A stretch of 64,000 bases of DNA from Geomicrobium halophilum (GCF_014207655.1 NZ_JACHHJ010000003.1:310001-374000); one strand, 5' to 3'; positions 49,842 through 58,842 are shown, counted from the stretch's first letter. Numbers and translations: made by a program. The notes: generated by a model not told the origin, from the letters alone.

Positions 49842-50666
49842 TTATGAAGTACTATACACATGGTTAGTAAGATAATCTTTCGCGGACTGCAAGCAACGCC
49901 GTGCAAATTCTTCGTATCCTAACTCCTGCGCACGCTTTGTATGAGGTATTTCTAATGAATAAGGAATCTCAGGAATACGGTTTAGCATATTAGCCAAATC
50001 AATTCCACCTTCTCCTACATACAAACGTTCTTCACGAAGGGTATGAGTCATTTCCTCTTTTGAATCTGGTATTTTTCCAGGTGCATCACAGAGATGAAAA
50101 TACCGGAACCACTCTTTAGGCACTTGATCTAAGTCCTCTGCTCTATCTCTTGATCGACTAAAGTGATGAGCATCAATCATCAGACCTGCATTTTGCTGGT
50201 TTGTGGCCTTTAGCACATCAAGAGCTCCTGCCAGATCATACACGGCTGCAATAGGAACAAACTCCAATTCTATTGTTAGGCCGTAAGGATTAGCCAAGTC
50301 ACAGAGTTCATGGAAACTCTCAATTGCAAAACTGCGATCATCCGTCCATATGCTGCTTAGAACATGGCGGCCACCAAGCTCAGCAGCTACTTCAAATGCG
50401 GGCTCATAGTCTTTAGGGTTAATTCCGTTATCGATACGTGCCAGTTCAATATCAAGCAACTCCAAGCCTGTATCATTAAGAGCCTTCTTTGTTTGTTTTT
50501 TCATTTCTTTCTTCTCAGCTAATGCATAATTTGGTTCACCGGGAAGCCCCATGTAAATGGGACGGAGACTCACATAATCATAACCCGCTCGCGCTGCGAT
50601 GTAGGTCAGTTCAGGTGGTGAACATTCAAGTGCTGTCAGATGAGCTAATGAGAATTTTTTCGCCAT
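49842..50666 (-). CDS. Xylose isomerase-like TIM-barrel protein
   Basis: Sugar-phosphate isomerase/epimerase superfamily protein of 274 aa. Repeated beta-alpha units end in likely metal ligands: Glu in TIELEFVPI, Asp and His in GLMIDAHHF, His in YFHLCDA, and Glu in YSLEIPH. Relatives include epimerases, IolE-type dehydratases and 3-dehydroshikimate dehydratase. With aroD three genes upstream, a dehydratase on a cyclic intermediate is an attractive but unproven option. It belongs to the minus-strand cluster between the ThDP enzyme and the CoA-transferase. Confidence 0.85.
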   Translation of the reverse strand: MAKKFSLAHLTALECSPPELTYIAARAGYDYVSLRPIYMGLPGEPNYALAEKKEMKKQTKKALNDTGLELLDIELARIDNGINPKDYEPAFEVAAELGGRHVLSSIWTDDRSFAIESFHELCDLANPYGLTIELEFVPIAAVYDLAGALDVLKATNQQNAGLMIDAHHFSRSRDRAEDLDQVPKEWFRYFHLCDAPGKIPDSKEEMTHTLREERLYVGEGGIDLANMLNRIPEIPYSLEIPHTKRAQELGYEEFARRCLQSAKDYLTNHVYSTS

Positions 50667-50722
50667 TGGTTGATCCCTCCACTTGTGTTATGCCCTTATC
50701 TTAAAGAGCCCCCTGAAACCTT

Positions 50723-52480
50723 TTACGAGCTTGCATGATGGACGTTTTTCCCTGGGGAATAAATATCCATAATATTCCAATGTCCGTCTGTTGGTACCGG
50801 GTTATTCACCATTGCTACATCAATGACAAACGGTTTATTTTCATTGACAGCTTGTTGTAAAGCTGGCTTAAACTCTTCAGCTGATTGAAGTTTTACACTA
50901 TCAATGCCATATGCTTTTGCGATTGCTGCATAGTCTGGTGTATATGATTCACCATCTCTTTGAAAAACGGTTCCATGAGTGGTACCAAAATGTGCCTTTT
51001 CAAGTCCTGCAATTGTTCCATATGCTGAATTGTTCATAACGATCCAGATGACAGGAATATTCTCCTCAGCCGCCGTTGCCAGGAGTGCAGGGTTTTGTCC
51101 AAAACCGCCGTCCCCTACGAGTGAAACGACAACATGATTGGAAAGCGCTAATTTCGCCCCCATTGCTGCGGGAGCACCAAATCCCATCGTTGCATAACCA
51201 CCTGGCGTGAGCACAGAGCCTGCCTCATAAATGGGAAATTGTTGTCCCATTCCGTTTTTATTCCATCCAACATCAGTTGTAATGAACGCATCTCTTGGTA
51301 GCACATTCCTTACTTCAGCAAGAATACGTTGTGGGATCATCGGATAACTGTTATCCTCGATTAATTCTTGGTTCTCTTTATTAAATTCTTTTCGATAATT
51401 GACAATTTCATCGCGAATAGCTTGGTTATTCCGACCTTCTGGTTCCAACTCTTTGGCAACGCGAAGGAGAACATTTAATGATTGTTTCAAATCAGCTACT
51501 ACGCCAATTTCTGCTGGATAGTTACGGCCAATTTCATTCGGGTCGATGTCGATATGAATAAGTTTGGTATCAGGAATTCTAAAGGTATATTCATCTTCCC
51601 ATGAGCTACTGTCTGCTTCGGCAAAACGAGTGCCTAAAGCTAGAATCCAGTCCGCATTTCTCGTTTTATCGTTAATGAATTTTGTACCCCAGAAACCAGT
51701 CATTCCTAACGTCAAGTCGCTATCATCAGACATAGCTCCCTTGCCCATCAATGAATGACTAACTGGAATGCTTAGATGTTCAGCCAATTCACGAAGTTCT
51801 TGAGCGGCATCGGCCAGGATGATTCCCCCGCCTACGTGAAAAATAGGGCTTTCTGCTTGCAGCAGTTTTTCTATAATCTGTTTCGCCTGCTCATCATCAA
51901 TGGAAGGTTTCGTTAGGGTTTTTGTGTGCGCCTTCACTTTATCAAAAAGGGACTCATCAATTTCTTTTGAAAAAATGTCCATCGGAACAGAAACCAAGAC
52001 TGGCCCCGGATTCCCACTTTCTGCTAGTTGAAATGCTTTGTGTAAAATTTCCGGGAACAAATCAGGGCGATCTACACGCCATGTTCGTTTTACAAATGGG
52101 CGATATATCTCATGTTGAGAAGCATCGGCGTGCAAATTAATTTCTTGGTGTGGATGTTTTCCATAATAATGACTTGGGACATCCCCGGCGATCACAACCA
52201 TAGGGATCGAATCTAGTGCCGCGTTAGCCACCCCCGTTGAGGCGTTTGTAAGTCCTGGCCCCACGTGGCTAAGTAAAACGGCTGTTTCTTTCTTCGCCCG
52301 AGCATATCCGTCTGCCATATGAGCAGCGATTTGTTCATGTCTCACATCAATAAAATCAATTGAACTGTTTTCCAGCTCTGCAAGTACTGCAATATTTGTG
52401 TGGCCGCATAGGCCAAAGATGTGTTGAACTTCTCTACTCTCCAAATAATGAACCAATTGCTTCGATATAAGCTTTTTCAT
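50723..52480 (-). CDS. Thiamine diphosphate-dependent enzyme, acetolactate synthase-like
   Basis: Enzyme of 585 aa with three domains. The activating glutamate is in VRHEQIAAHMADGYAR near residue 50, and the ThDP/Mg motif begins GDGGFGQNPALLAT and closes with NN about 27 residues later. A central FAD/nucleotide-like domain lies near 190-330. The family contains acetolactate synthase, sulfoacetaldehyde acetyltransferase, IolD-type hydrolases and decarboxylases, and the particular reaction is not clear. The ATG shares one base with the preceding dehydrogenase stop (TAATG) behind AAGGAGGGG. Confidence 0.88.
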   Translation of the reverse strand: MKKLISKQLVHYLESREVQHIFGLCGHTNIAVLAELENSSIDFIDVRHEQIAAHMADGYARAKKETAVLLSHVGPGLTNASTGVANAALDSIPMVVIAGDVPSHYYGKHPHQEINLHADASQHEIYRPFVKRTWRVDRPDLFPEILHKAFQLAESGNPGPVLVSVPMDIFSKEIDESLFDKVKAHTKTLTKPSIDDEQAKQIIEKLLQAESPIFHVGGGIILADAAQELRELAEHLSIPVSHSLMGKGAMSDDSDLTLGMTGFWGTKFINDKTRNADWILALGTRFAEADSSSWEDEYTFRIPDTKLIHIDIDPNEIGRNYPAEIGVVADLKQSLNVLLRVAKELEPEGRNNQAIRDEIVNYRKEFNKENQELIEDNSYPMIPQRILAEVRNVLPRDAFITTDVGWNKNGMGQQFPIYEAGSVLTPGGYATMGFGAPAAMGAKLALSNHVVVSLVGDGGFGQNPALLATAAEENIPVIWIVMNNSAYGTIAGLEKAHFGTTHGTVFQRDGESYTPDYAAIAKAYGIDSVKLQSAEEFKPALQQAVNENKPFVIDVAMVNNPVPTDGHWNIMDIYSPGKNVHHASS

Positions 52481-53484
52481 TACATTTGCCCCTCCTTGAA
52501 ATCTAATAAAACTTTCGCAACTTTCCCTGAAATAGCGGTTTCAAAAGCACTTTCATAATCAGAAAATGGATACACCTTTGAGACAACACGTGCAAATTGA
52601 TCCGGATATTTTTTCAAAAACTGAAGCGCCTGATCAAAATCATCTGGAAAATCATAAATAATGGAACCAAACACTGAAACTTCACTACGTACAATTTTAT
52701 TGGCATTGAAATTGACGGACTCACCTGTGATCCCGATCGCAAGTATATTGCCGCCAGGTTTTACTACTTCAAAGGACTGTTCGATCGCCTTTGGTACCCC
52801 AGCTGCTTCCACCACATGATCGTATTCCTCGGTTAAAATATCAGGCAGGCCTGTCTCAATACCTTCATACCCCTTCATTAAGCCCAATTTGTCTTGGCTG
52901 ATGTCCACTGCGGTAACTTCCGCCCCTAATAGCTGTGCTAAGATAGAAGAAAGCATTCCTTCTGTGCCACACCCAATAACTGCAACGGTATCACCGACTT
53001 CTATCGAAACATTTCTAAATGCATGCACAATTACAGCTAATGGTTCGATAAGGACAGCTAATTTTCCATCCATTTCGTCGGGGATTGGAATGAGGTTGGT
53101 AATGGGTACGTCAATAAAGGTGGTGAAACCACCATCTTGAGTAACCCCCAATGTTTGTTTATGACGGCAAATGTTTTTTTTGCCTTTAAGGCATAAATCA
53201 CATTCCCCACACGAGAGATTCGGCTGCACAACGACTTTTTGTCCATGAGGAAATAAACCGCTGGCATCTCCCTCAAAAACGGTTCCATATAATTCATGCC
53301 CCATCACAACTGGATAGTTAGCATGGGATAGGCTCCCTTTGTAAACACTCAAATCACTACCGCATATGCCACCAAGCTCTATTCTGATTCTTGCACAGCC
53401 TTCTGCTACCTTTGACTTGATAGCGGTTGATTTACTGCTAATTGTGTACGGTGAGGTGATCACAAGAGATTGACTAGTTTTCAT
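52480..53484 (-). CDS. Zinc-dependent polyol/alcohol dehydrogenase
   Basis: Medium-chain dehydrogenase (334 aa) of the sorbitol/threonine dehydrogenase type. Catalytic zinc: Cys41 (GICGSD) and His63-Glu64 (MGHELYG). Structural zinc: Cys92, 95, 98 and 106. The nucleotide loop is VIGCGTEGM near 170, followed by VDIS whose Asp suggests NAD preference. A role in oxidising a secondary hydroxyl of the imported compound is inferred from the cluster. It overlaps the aroD stop by 11 bases and the next gene by one. Confidence 0.88.
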   Translation of the reverse strand: MKTSQSLVITSPYTISSKSTAIKSKVAEGCARIRIELGGICGSDLSVYKGSLSHANYPVVMGHELYGTVFEGDASGLFPHGQKVVVQPNLSCGECDLCLKGKKNICRHKQTLGVTQDGGFTTFIDVPITNLIPIPDEMDGKLAVLIEPLAVIVHAFRNVSIEVGDTVAVIGCGTEGMLSSILAQLLGAEVTAVDISQDKLGLMKGYEGIETGLPDILTEEYDHVVEAAGVPKAIEQSFEVVKPGGNILAIGITGESVNFNANKIVRSEVSVFGSIIYDFPDDFDQALQFLKKYPDQFARVVSKVYPFSDYESAFETAISGKVAKVLLDFKEGQM

Positions 53485-54241
53485 GACTCAAATACCCTTC
53501 CAATTGCCGAACAATTTCAATTGGGATTTGACCAGGTGCGGAACTTTTACTACCAACAGCAAAAGTAAGAGCCGAGCCAAATTTCCAACCTATTAGACGT
53601 GATAACGCTCCATCTGTTCCCATAGACATTGTAATAACAGGAATATCTAAATTTTTTTCTGCCGTCTGCGTGATTTGAAGTAACGATAATACATCCGACA
53701 TATCATTTGGCATGACAGCAAGCTTCCCAATATCAGCCTGATAGGATTTTGCCTTCTCCAACTTGCTGAGCATTTCATTTTCAGAAGGGGTTTCTTTAAA
53801 GTTGTGAAAAGATAGGACTAATTTTACGTCTTGAGCTTGGGTTTTCTGCTGCAACTCCTGAATGTCTTCTTGTTTATTGTCGACTTCGAAGTCGATAAGG
53901 TCGACACTTTCCGTTTCGCATACCTTTTTCAAAAGAGCAACTTTTTCTTGTTCATCGAGAGGAATTTCTTTTCCTCCCTCTTTTTCAGAACGAATTGTAA
54001 ATAGAAGAGGAATGTCACCCAGCTTCTTCCTTAAACGATCAGCCGCTCGTAAAACAGCGTCCGTATGATCGATTTGCTCAAAAAAGTCAGCTCTCCATTC
54101 CACTAAGTCTGGTTTTTTCGGAAAAATTTCCTCTGCCTCTTCTAGTAATTGTGCTTCGTTTTTTCCTACAATTGCAGAGCATACAGACAGAGTACCACCA
54201 GCTAGAGTTGTATTCCTTACTTTTATTTCTTTTCCTTCCAT
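53474..54241 (-). CDS. aroD: 3-dehydroquinate dehydratase, type I
   Basis: Interconverts 3-dehydroquinate and 3-dehydroshikimate through a Schiff base. Lys173 (DIGKLAVMPND) and the general base His146 (LSFHNFKET) are present, as are the EWRAD and TIRSEKEGG substrate segments. Length 255 aa. The ATG at 54241 is eight bases from AAAGGAG; the GTG at 54250 is too near. It is embedded in a catabolic-looking operon, not with other aro biosynthesis genes, so it may act in quinate/shikimate use rather than, or besides, aromatic synthesis. Confidence 0.93.
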   Translation of the reverse strand: MEGKEIKVRNTTLAGGTLSVCSAIVGKNEAQLLEEAEEIFPKKPDLVEWRADFFEQIDHTDAVLRAADRLRKKLGDIPLLFTIRSEKEGGKEIPLDEQEKVALLKKVCETESVDLIDFEVDNKQEDIQELQQKTQAQDVKLVLSFHNFKETPSENEMLSKLEKAKSYQADIGKLAVMPNDMSDVLSLLQITQTAEKNLDIPVITMSMGTDGALSRLIGWKFGSALTFAVGSKSSAPGQIPIEIVRQLEGYLSHEN

Positions 54242-54255
54242 GCCTTTCACTCCTT

Positions 54256-55686
54256 TTAACGATCGAGTTGTACAACCATTTTCATTTCTGTCATCTCTTG
54301 GATAGCGAATCTCGGTCCTTCTCTTCCAATTCCACTATTTTTTACGCCTCCATAAGGCCAATGGTCCAGCCTAAAATTTGATGTTCCATTAATAATCACT
54401 CCACCTACATCGAGTGCATTCGTTGCCTTTTGTATAACGGAGAGGCTATTTGAAAAAATACCTGCTTGTAGTCCGGTATCAGAATTATTCACTTCATCCA
54501 ATGCTTGATCGATATCGTCATAAGGAATAATACTAACGACTGGCCCAAATACTTCTTCACACACAACTTTTGCCTGTTTCTTTGGTTTATATATAACAGT
54601 TGGTTCTAAAGATGCTTTGTTTATATTGCCCCCTGTTAATATGTTTGCGCCTTGTTCTTTTGCTTCATCGACCCAGCTTTTTACTCTTTGTGCTGCTGGT
54701 TCGTCTACTAAAGTTCCGACATCCGTCTCAGGATCAATCGGATCCCCTGTTTTCAGACTTTTTACTTTTGCCGTTAATATCTCGCTAAACTTTTCCAATA
54801 CCGCCGTATGCACGTAGATTCTTTGTACAGAGATACAACTTTGTCCCGAATTACTAAACCCAGTTTTGGCACAAAGCGTTGCTGCACGCTCTATATCCGC
54901 GTCTTCATGTACAATGGTTCCAGCATTACCGCCTAGCTCTAGAAGAACCTTTTTCATTCCAGAGCGGTTAGAGATGTCCTTTCCGCCTTTAATACCGCCT
55001 GTAAAAGAAACGAGATTTGTACGGGGATCTTCAACGATTTTCTGGCCTATTTCTACTCCCCCATATACCACTTGAATAGCATTTCTCGGGTATCCGGCTT
55101 CAAGAAGTAATTCTACAAAAGCTGCAGCAATAAGCGGGGTCTGTGGGGCAGGTTTTAAAATAATTGTATTGCCTCCAGCAAAAGCAGGCCCTATTTTATG
55201 AACCATTAAGTTTAAAGGCGCATTAAAAGGAGTAATAGCTGCTATAACCCCCATAGGAACTCGAAATGTCATAGCTGTCGCATGCTCTCCCCGGGTGGAA
55301 GGACTTCCTGGGATGGTCTCCCCTGTCAGACGTTTAGCTTCTTCTGCCGATTGTTCCAATGTTTCCAGAGACCTGGCTACTTCATCTCTTGTATTTTTTA
55401 CTGTTTTTCCTAGTTCAATAGATAAAAGTTTTGCAAACTCTTCTTTTCGTTCTTCTAGTAAAGATGCGGCTTTTTTTAAAATAGTGGAACGTTCATGAGC
55501 AGGTAGTTCAGCCGTTTCTTTTTTGGCCGCCACTGCACTCTGAAGAGCCTGTTCTACATCTTCTATTGTTGCAATCGCCTGCTCACCGACCGTGTCACCA
55601 GAGTAAGGATTCTGCACCGGTATCGTCTCTCTATTTTCAAAAAGCCATTCTCCATTGACGAGTGGTTTTGCTGTTTTTATGATCAT
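54256..55686 (-). CDS. NAD(P)-dependent aldehyde dehydrogenase
   Basis: Aldehyde dehydrogenase of 476 aa. Catalytic Cys284 (GQSCISVQR), general base Glu250 (LLELGGN) and oxyanion Asn155 (TPFNAPLN) are all present, with the coenzyme segment FTGGIKGG. It resembles lactaldehyde/succinate-semialdehyde-type enzymes, but the substrate is not fixed. Its ATG overlaps the stop of the citryl-CoA-lyase-like gene by four bases, and aroD follows 14 bases downstream. Confidence 0.92.
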   Translation of the reverse strand: MIIKTAKPLVNGEWLFENRETIPVQNPYSGDTVGEQAIATIEDVEQALQSAVAAKKETAELPAHERSTILKKAASLLEERKEEFAKLLSIELGKTVKNTRDEVARSLETLEQSAEEAKRLTGETIPGSPSTRGEHATAMTFRVPMGVIAAITPFNAPLNLMVHKIGPAFAGGNTIILKPAPQTPLIAAAFVELLLEAGYPRNAIQVVYGGVEIGQKIVEDPRTNLVSFTGGIKGGKDISNRSGMKKVLLELGGNAGTIVHEDADIERAATLCAKTGFSNSGQSCISVQRIYVHTAVLEKFSEILTAKVKSLKTGDPIDPETDVGTLVDEPAAQRVKSWVDEAKEQGANILTGGNINKASLEPTVIYKPKKQAKVVCEEVFGPVVSIIPYDDIDQALDEVNNSDTGLQAGIFSNSLSVIQKATNALDVGGVIINGTSNFRLDHWPYGGVKNSGIGREGPRFAIQEMTEMKMVVQLDR

Positions 55687-56531
55687 ATTTCTTCCCTTCC
55701 CCCTAGCTTTCGATCTTCCACACCTGTATATTTCACTAATTCTTCATCATTCGGGCATGGACCCTTTACGAGTACTCCGGTATTCATTTCTTCAAATGCA
55801 TGAGCTGTAATGCCCATGCCACGAGAAAGTGCAAAAATGCCTTTGGCAGCTTCAGCCGGAAGTCCGATTTCACACTGAATGGCAGCCGCTACTCCATCAA
55901 TATTCATCGTAATCTCACGGTTTTTTTTCTCAGCAAGTAATCTTTGGTATTGTTCAGCGATTTGAAGATAAACACCTGAGATATCCTTATTTTCCACCAT
56001 TGGTTCTGCTAATTCATAAAGACGATGTACTCTTGGATCATCATCATGCAACTGATGACCGACTCCAGGGAGTTTTTCTTTTTTTGCAAGCATGTCTTCA
56101 AGTTTGTCATCTATAACTTGATCCAGTTCTTTATCGTTGTCCAGAGCTTCTTCCCAAGTTTCATAAAGCAGTTTCATGCCTCTTTCTGTGGCCCCTCCAT
56201 GTGAATCTCCAAGTAAATTAATTCCTGTCGCTACCGCGGAGTTAAAAGAGATACCACATGTTGCGGCCATTCGACCAGCTGCAATGGAAGGGGCGCGTGG
56301 ACCATGATCAGCTCCTGCAACTAAAACGCTTTCAAATAACTTAGCCTTCTTTTCATCGAGGACATCCCCACACAATAAGAGATAAAGCATTTGGCTATAA
56401 GAAACATTTCCTATAAGCTCTTCCATTTTATATCCTCGAATATTAACCTCATTTTTTTTGATTTGGCTGATATCCGTTTTCCACCAGCCTTCTCCTTGTT
56501 TATACGATTCAAGAGCACTTCTTTTAGACAT
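55683..56531 (-). CDS. Citryl-CoA lyase-like member of the citrate synthase superfamily
   Basis: Short (282 aa) citrate-synthase-fold protein. The catalytic triad aligns as His111 (LGDSHGGATE), His159 (LPGVGHQLHDDDPR) and Asp212 (MNIDGVAAAI). The ADHGP segment at residues 74-78 and the order ADHGP, GDxxGGA, GxGH, NxDG follow the citryl-CoA lyase domain of ATP-citrate lyase more than full-length citrate synthases of about 370-430 aa. It probably cleaves a citryl-CoA-like ester to acetyl-CoA and a keto acid. It sits first after iclR with a strong AAGGAGG site. Confidence 0.85.
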   Translation of the reverse strand: MSKRSALESYKQGEGWWKTDISQIKKNEVNIRGYKMEELIGNVSYSQMLYLLLCGDVLDEKKAKLFESVLVAGADHGPRAPSIAAGRMAATCGISFNSAVATGINLLGDSHGGATERGMKLLYETWEEALDNDKELDQVIDDKLEDMLAKKEKLPGVGHQLHDDDPRVHRLYELAEPMVENKDISGVYLQIAEQYQRLLAEKKNREITMNIDGVAAAIQCEIGLPAEAAKGIFALSRGMGITAHAFEEMNTGVLVKGPCPNDEELVKYTGVEDRKLGGREEI

Positions 56532-56545
56532 AGGGTGCCTCCTTA

Positions 56546-57316
56546 TTATTCAGCGGTGTGATTAAATGGATAACCCAGATTATTGGATATTTCCATGGCA
56601 GCTGCCAAGAGAGTTGTTTTTAATTCCGGACGCTCTTGGGGCTTAAAGCGGCTGGACGGTCCAGAAACGGATAATGCAGCTAGTATGTTTCCATTGATAT
56701 CAAAAATTGGAGAAGATACTGCTGATGTTCCAGTTTCTCTTTCTTCGATACTTACTGTATATTTTTCTTCTACAATCATGTTGAGTTCATTTTTTAGGTC
56801 CACTTTATTTTTTTTCATCGGTTGCTGAACCATTGCCTCTTCAATAAATTTTTGTGATTGATGAGCAAGAAGTACCTTTCCACTGGCACCTACGGTTATA
56901 GGGAGTTTTTGACCGATACTAACCATATGTTTAATTGATTGCGTACTCTCATATTGCTGTATGCACACCCTTTGTTCACCATCTAATACATAGAGGTTAA
57001 CCGTTTCCTTCGTTTGATTCCGAAGACGTTTCATAGTGGATTCAGATACTGATCTTAGTTCAATCGATTGACCCGCAACATGACCAATAAAATACAGCTG
57101 TCTCCCTAATCGATACTTCATCGTAACTGGGTTTTTTTCCACAAAATGATTGTGCTCTAATGTTGCCAATAATCTTGTTGTCGTTGATTTTGCTAAATCA
57201 ATTTTGTTTGCTATTTCTGTAAGCGTTAGCTCTGCTTCATCTACATGGAAGCAATTTAAAATATCAATCGCTCTTTGTAGAGTACGTATACCTTTCGGAG
57301 GCTCATTTTTTTCCAA
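56546..57316 (-). CDS. IclR-family transcriptional regulator
   Basis: Regulator of 256 aa. The N-terminal winged helix (about 10-70) has LTLTEIANKIDLAKSTTTRLLATLE, and the GAF-like effector domain (80-250) has the GxSGKVLLA segment and ETGTSAVSSPIFDINGNILAALSVSGPSSR near the end (quoted in part). It starts at a TTG after AAGGAGGGG. It leads the minus-strand catabolic cluster and is divergent from tctCBA, so it most likely controls both through the repeated elements in the shared 464-bp region. Confidence 0.92.
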   Translation of the reverse strand: MEKNEPPKGIRTLQRAIDILNCFHVDEAELTLTEIANKIDLAKSTTTRLLATLEHNHFVEKNPVTMKYRLGRQLYFIGHVAGQSIELRSVSESTMKRLRNQTKETVNLYVLDGEQRVCIQQYESTQSIKHMVSIGQKLPITVGASGKVLLAHQSQKFIEEAMVQQPMKKNKVDLKNELNMIVEEKYTVSIEERETGTSAVSSPIFDINGNILAALSVSGPSSRFKPQERPELKTTLLAAAMEISNNLGYPFNHTAE

Positions 57317-57335
57317 AGGTTCCCCTCCTTAGTTT

Positions 57336-57371
57336 CACTTAATGGAAGTTAGTTCAGTTAAATGGAACTTA
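57336..57371. promoter_or_regulatory. Tandem IclR-like operator elements near the iclR start
   Basis: CACTTAATGGAAGTTA (57336-57351) and CAGTTAAATGGAACTTA (57355-57371) are direct repeats of one motif spaced 19 bases, immediately upstream of iclR. Related copies occur on the tctC side. IclR proteins often bind such paired AT-rich palindromes; binding here is inferred from the repetition. Confidence 0.5.
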
Positions 57372-57632
57372 ATCATATTTTAAAATGCATTCATTACAAT
57401 TTCAAGCCTTAATTAAGAGAACCTTGTATCAAGCACCTCAAAAAATGGTGTTAGCGTCAGTTCATGGATGGTAAAAAGTCCCTGCTTCACTAAAAGTCAT
57501 ATCTTTAGGAAAGAAAATTACTTTTCTGTCGATAAAATTGTGTTAAGATACGAAAATTTTTTAATAACTAATGACATACTCACTTTTGCCTGCTACAATA
57601 CTTTTAATTAAAGTTCTATTTAGCAATACACA

Positions 57633-57674
57633 ATTCCACTTAACGGAATCGCATTGAAATCCATTTAATGTAAG
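57633..57674. promoter_or_regulatory. Operator-like palindrome and half-repeat on the tctC side
   Basis: ATTCCACTTAACGGAAT (57633-57649) is a palindrome with 5-bp arms, and GAAATCCATTTAATGTAAG (57656-57674) repeats the CCATTTAA half seen by the iclR start. A weak TTGACT -35 begins at 57688, so bound regulator would sit just above the tctC promoter. The rest of the 57317-57780 gap is AT-rich and has no gene. Confidence 0.5.
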
Positions 57675-57683
57675 CGTTTTCTA
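57668..57683 (+). promoter_or_regulatory. Predicted CcpA cre site upstream of tctC
   Basis: ATGTAAGCGTTTTCTA matches 15 of 16 positions of the cre consensus WTGNNARCGNWWWCAW, the exception being T for A near the end. It lies about 100 bases before the tctC ATG and next to the operator elements, as expected for carbon catabolite control of an alternative-substrate operon. Confidence 0.6.
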
Positions 57684-57780
57684 TATTTTGACTGGAAAGG
57701 TAGGGGATGTATTCGTATCGAAACACTATGAAGTTGTGATAATAGTTAACAATTGAAAATACTACGAGGAGGAAAACACG

Positions 57781-58824
57781 ATGAAAAGAAACTTCAAATT
57801 CGGAGGTACAACACTTCTGGTATCGTTTCTTCTACTTACAGCTTGTAATGCTTCTAGTGAAGAAGCTGGGCAAGATATGTCCGATTATCCAGAAAAGGAT
57901 ATAAACGGCATTATTCAATGGGGAGAAGGTGGAGCTACGGATAATATTTCTAGAACCTTAGCGCCACTCGTTGAAGACGAATTGGGCGCTTCAATGGTAA
58001 TGCAGAATATTGAAGGGGCTACGGGAGCAACTGGTGCACAATACGTATACGATCAACCTGCAGAGGGGTATGACTTGCTTTTTGGAGCCGAAAACCCAAA
58101 CCTTTATCAAGTGCTTGGCATTTCTGAACGAGATTATCTGACTGACTTCGAACCGATCACCATTATTGGACAAAGCTATGCAGGGATCGTAGTCCGAGAA
58201 GGTTCCGATTTTGAAACGTTAGAAGACTTGATTGACTATTCTGTGGAAAACCCTGGTGACATTACGATGGGTACATCTGGTGAGGGTGGTCTTCCTCATG
58301 TTGCGAGTGCAATGCTCCAGGCTGAGTTAGACACCGAGTTTAACCAGGTTCCTTATGATGGGGACGGACCGTTAGCGACCGCTTTATTAGGGAATGAAAT
58401 TGATGCTACCATTCTTGCTGTCTCAGCAGCCCAAGAATATGTTGAAGCTGGGGACTTTCGGATGCTCTCTGTCATTCACGATGAACGATTAGATTCTACC
58501 CCAGACACTCCAGCAATTACCGAGAAGTACCCTGAGTTTGAACAATACCTCCCTTGGGGGCCTTTTCAAGGAGTGTTCGCTCACACAGATACGCCGGATG
58601 AAATTATAAACGAGCTTACGCAATCATTTGAAAATGCACAAGAACATGAAGAGTTTCAAGAGACGTTAGAAAACCTAGGTGTACATCCCTTAAATATTAA
58701 CGGTGAAGAAGCCATTGAATATTTAGAACAAAATCGCTCTACTTCCAGCTGGATGCTATACGATGCAGGAGCAGCTGAAAATTCTCCTGAGGAATTTGAT
58801 ATTCCACGAGTAGATCAACAGTAG
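57781..58824 (+). CDS. tctC: Tripartite tricarboxylate transporter substrate-binding lipoprotein TctC
   Basis: Extracytoplasmic receptor (347 aa). A lipoprotein signal ends in LTAC (Cys about 22). The mature domain shows TctC landmarks: WGEGGATDNISRTLAPLVE, where the usual PGGxxD ligand loop is replaced by GEGGATD, a GATGATGAQYVY segment, and GEGGLPHVASAML near residue 168. It should deliver a carboxylate to TctAB. The ATG follows GAGGAGG. It is first in tctCBA, divergent from iclR and downstream of the cre site. Confidence 0.93.
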   Translation: MKRNFKFGGTTLLVSFLLLTACNASSEEAGQDMSDYPEKDINGIIQWGEGGATDNISRTLAPLVEDELGASMVMQNIEGATGATGAQYVYDQPAEGYDLLFGAENPNLYQVLGISERDYLTDFEPITIIGQSYAGIVVREGSDFETLEDLIDYSVENPGDITMGTSGEGGLPHVASAMLQAELDTEFNQVPYDGDGPLATALLGNEIDATILAVSAAQEYVEAGDFRMLSVIHDERLDSTPDTPAITEKYPEFEQYLPWGPFQGVFAHTDTPDEIINELTQSFENAQEHEEFQETLENLGVHPLNINGEEAIEYLEQNRSTSSWMLYDAGAAENSPEEFDIPRVDQQ

Positions 58825-58842
58825 CTCAAGGAGAGAATAACT

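Noticed and set aside
50723-52480. Biosynthetic acetolactate synthase (ilvB) assignment
   Set aside because: No ilvN/ilvC neighbours and a catabolic operon context; similarity to the family is clear but not specific to IlvB.
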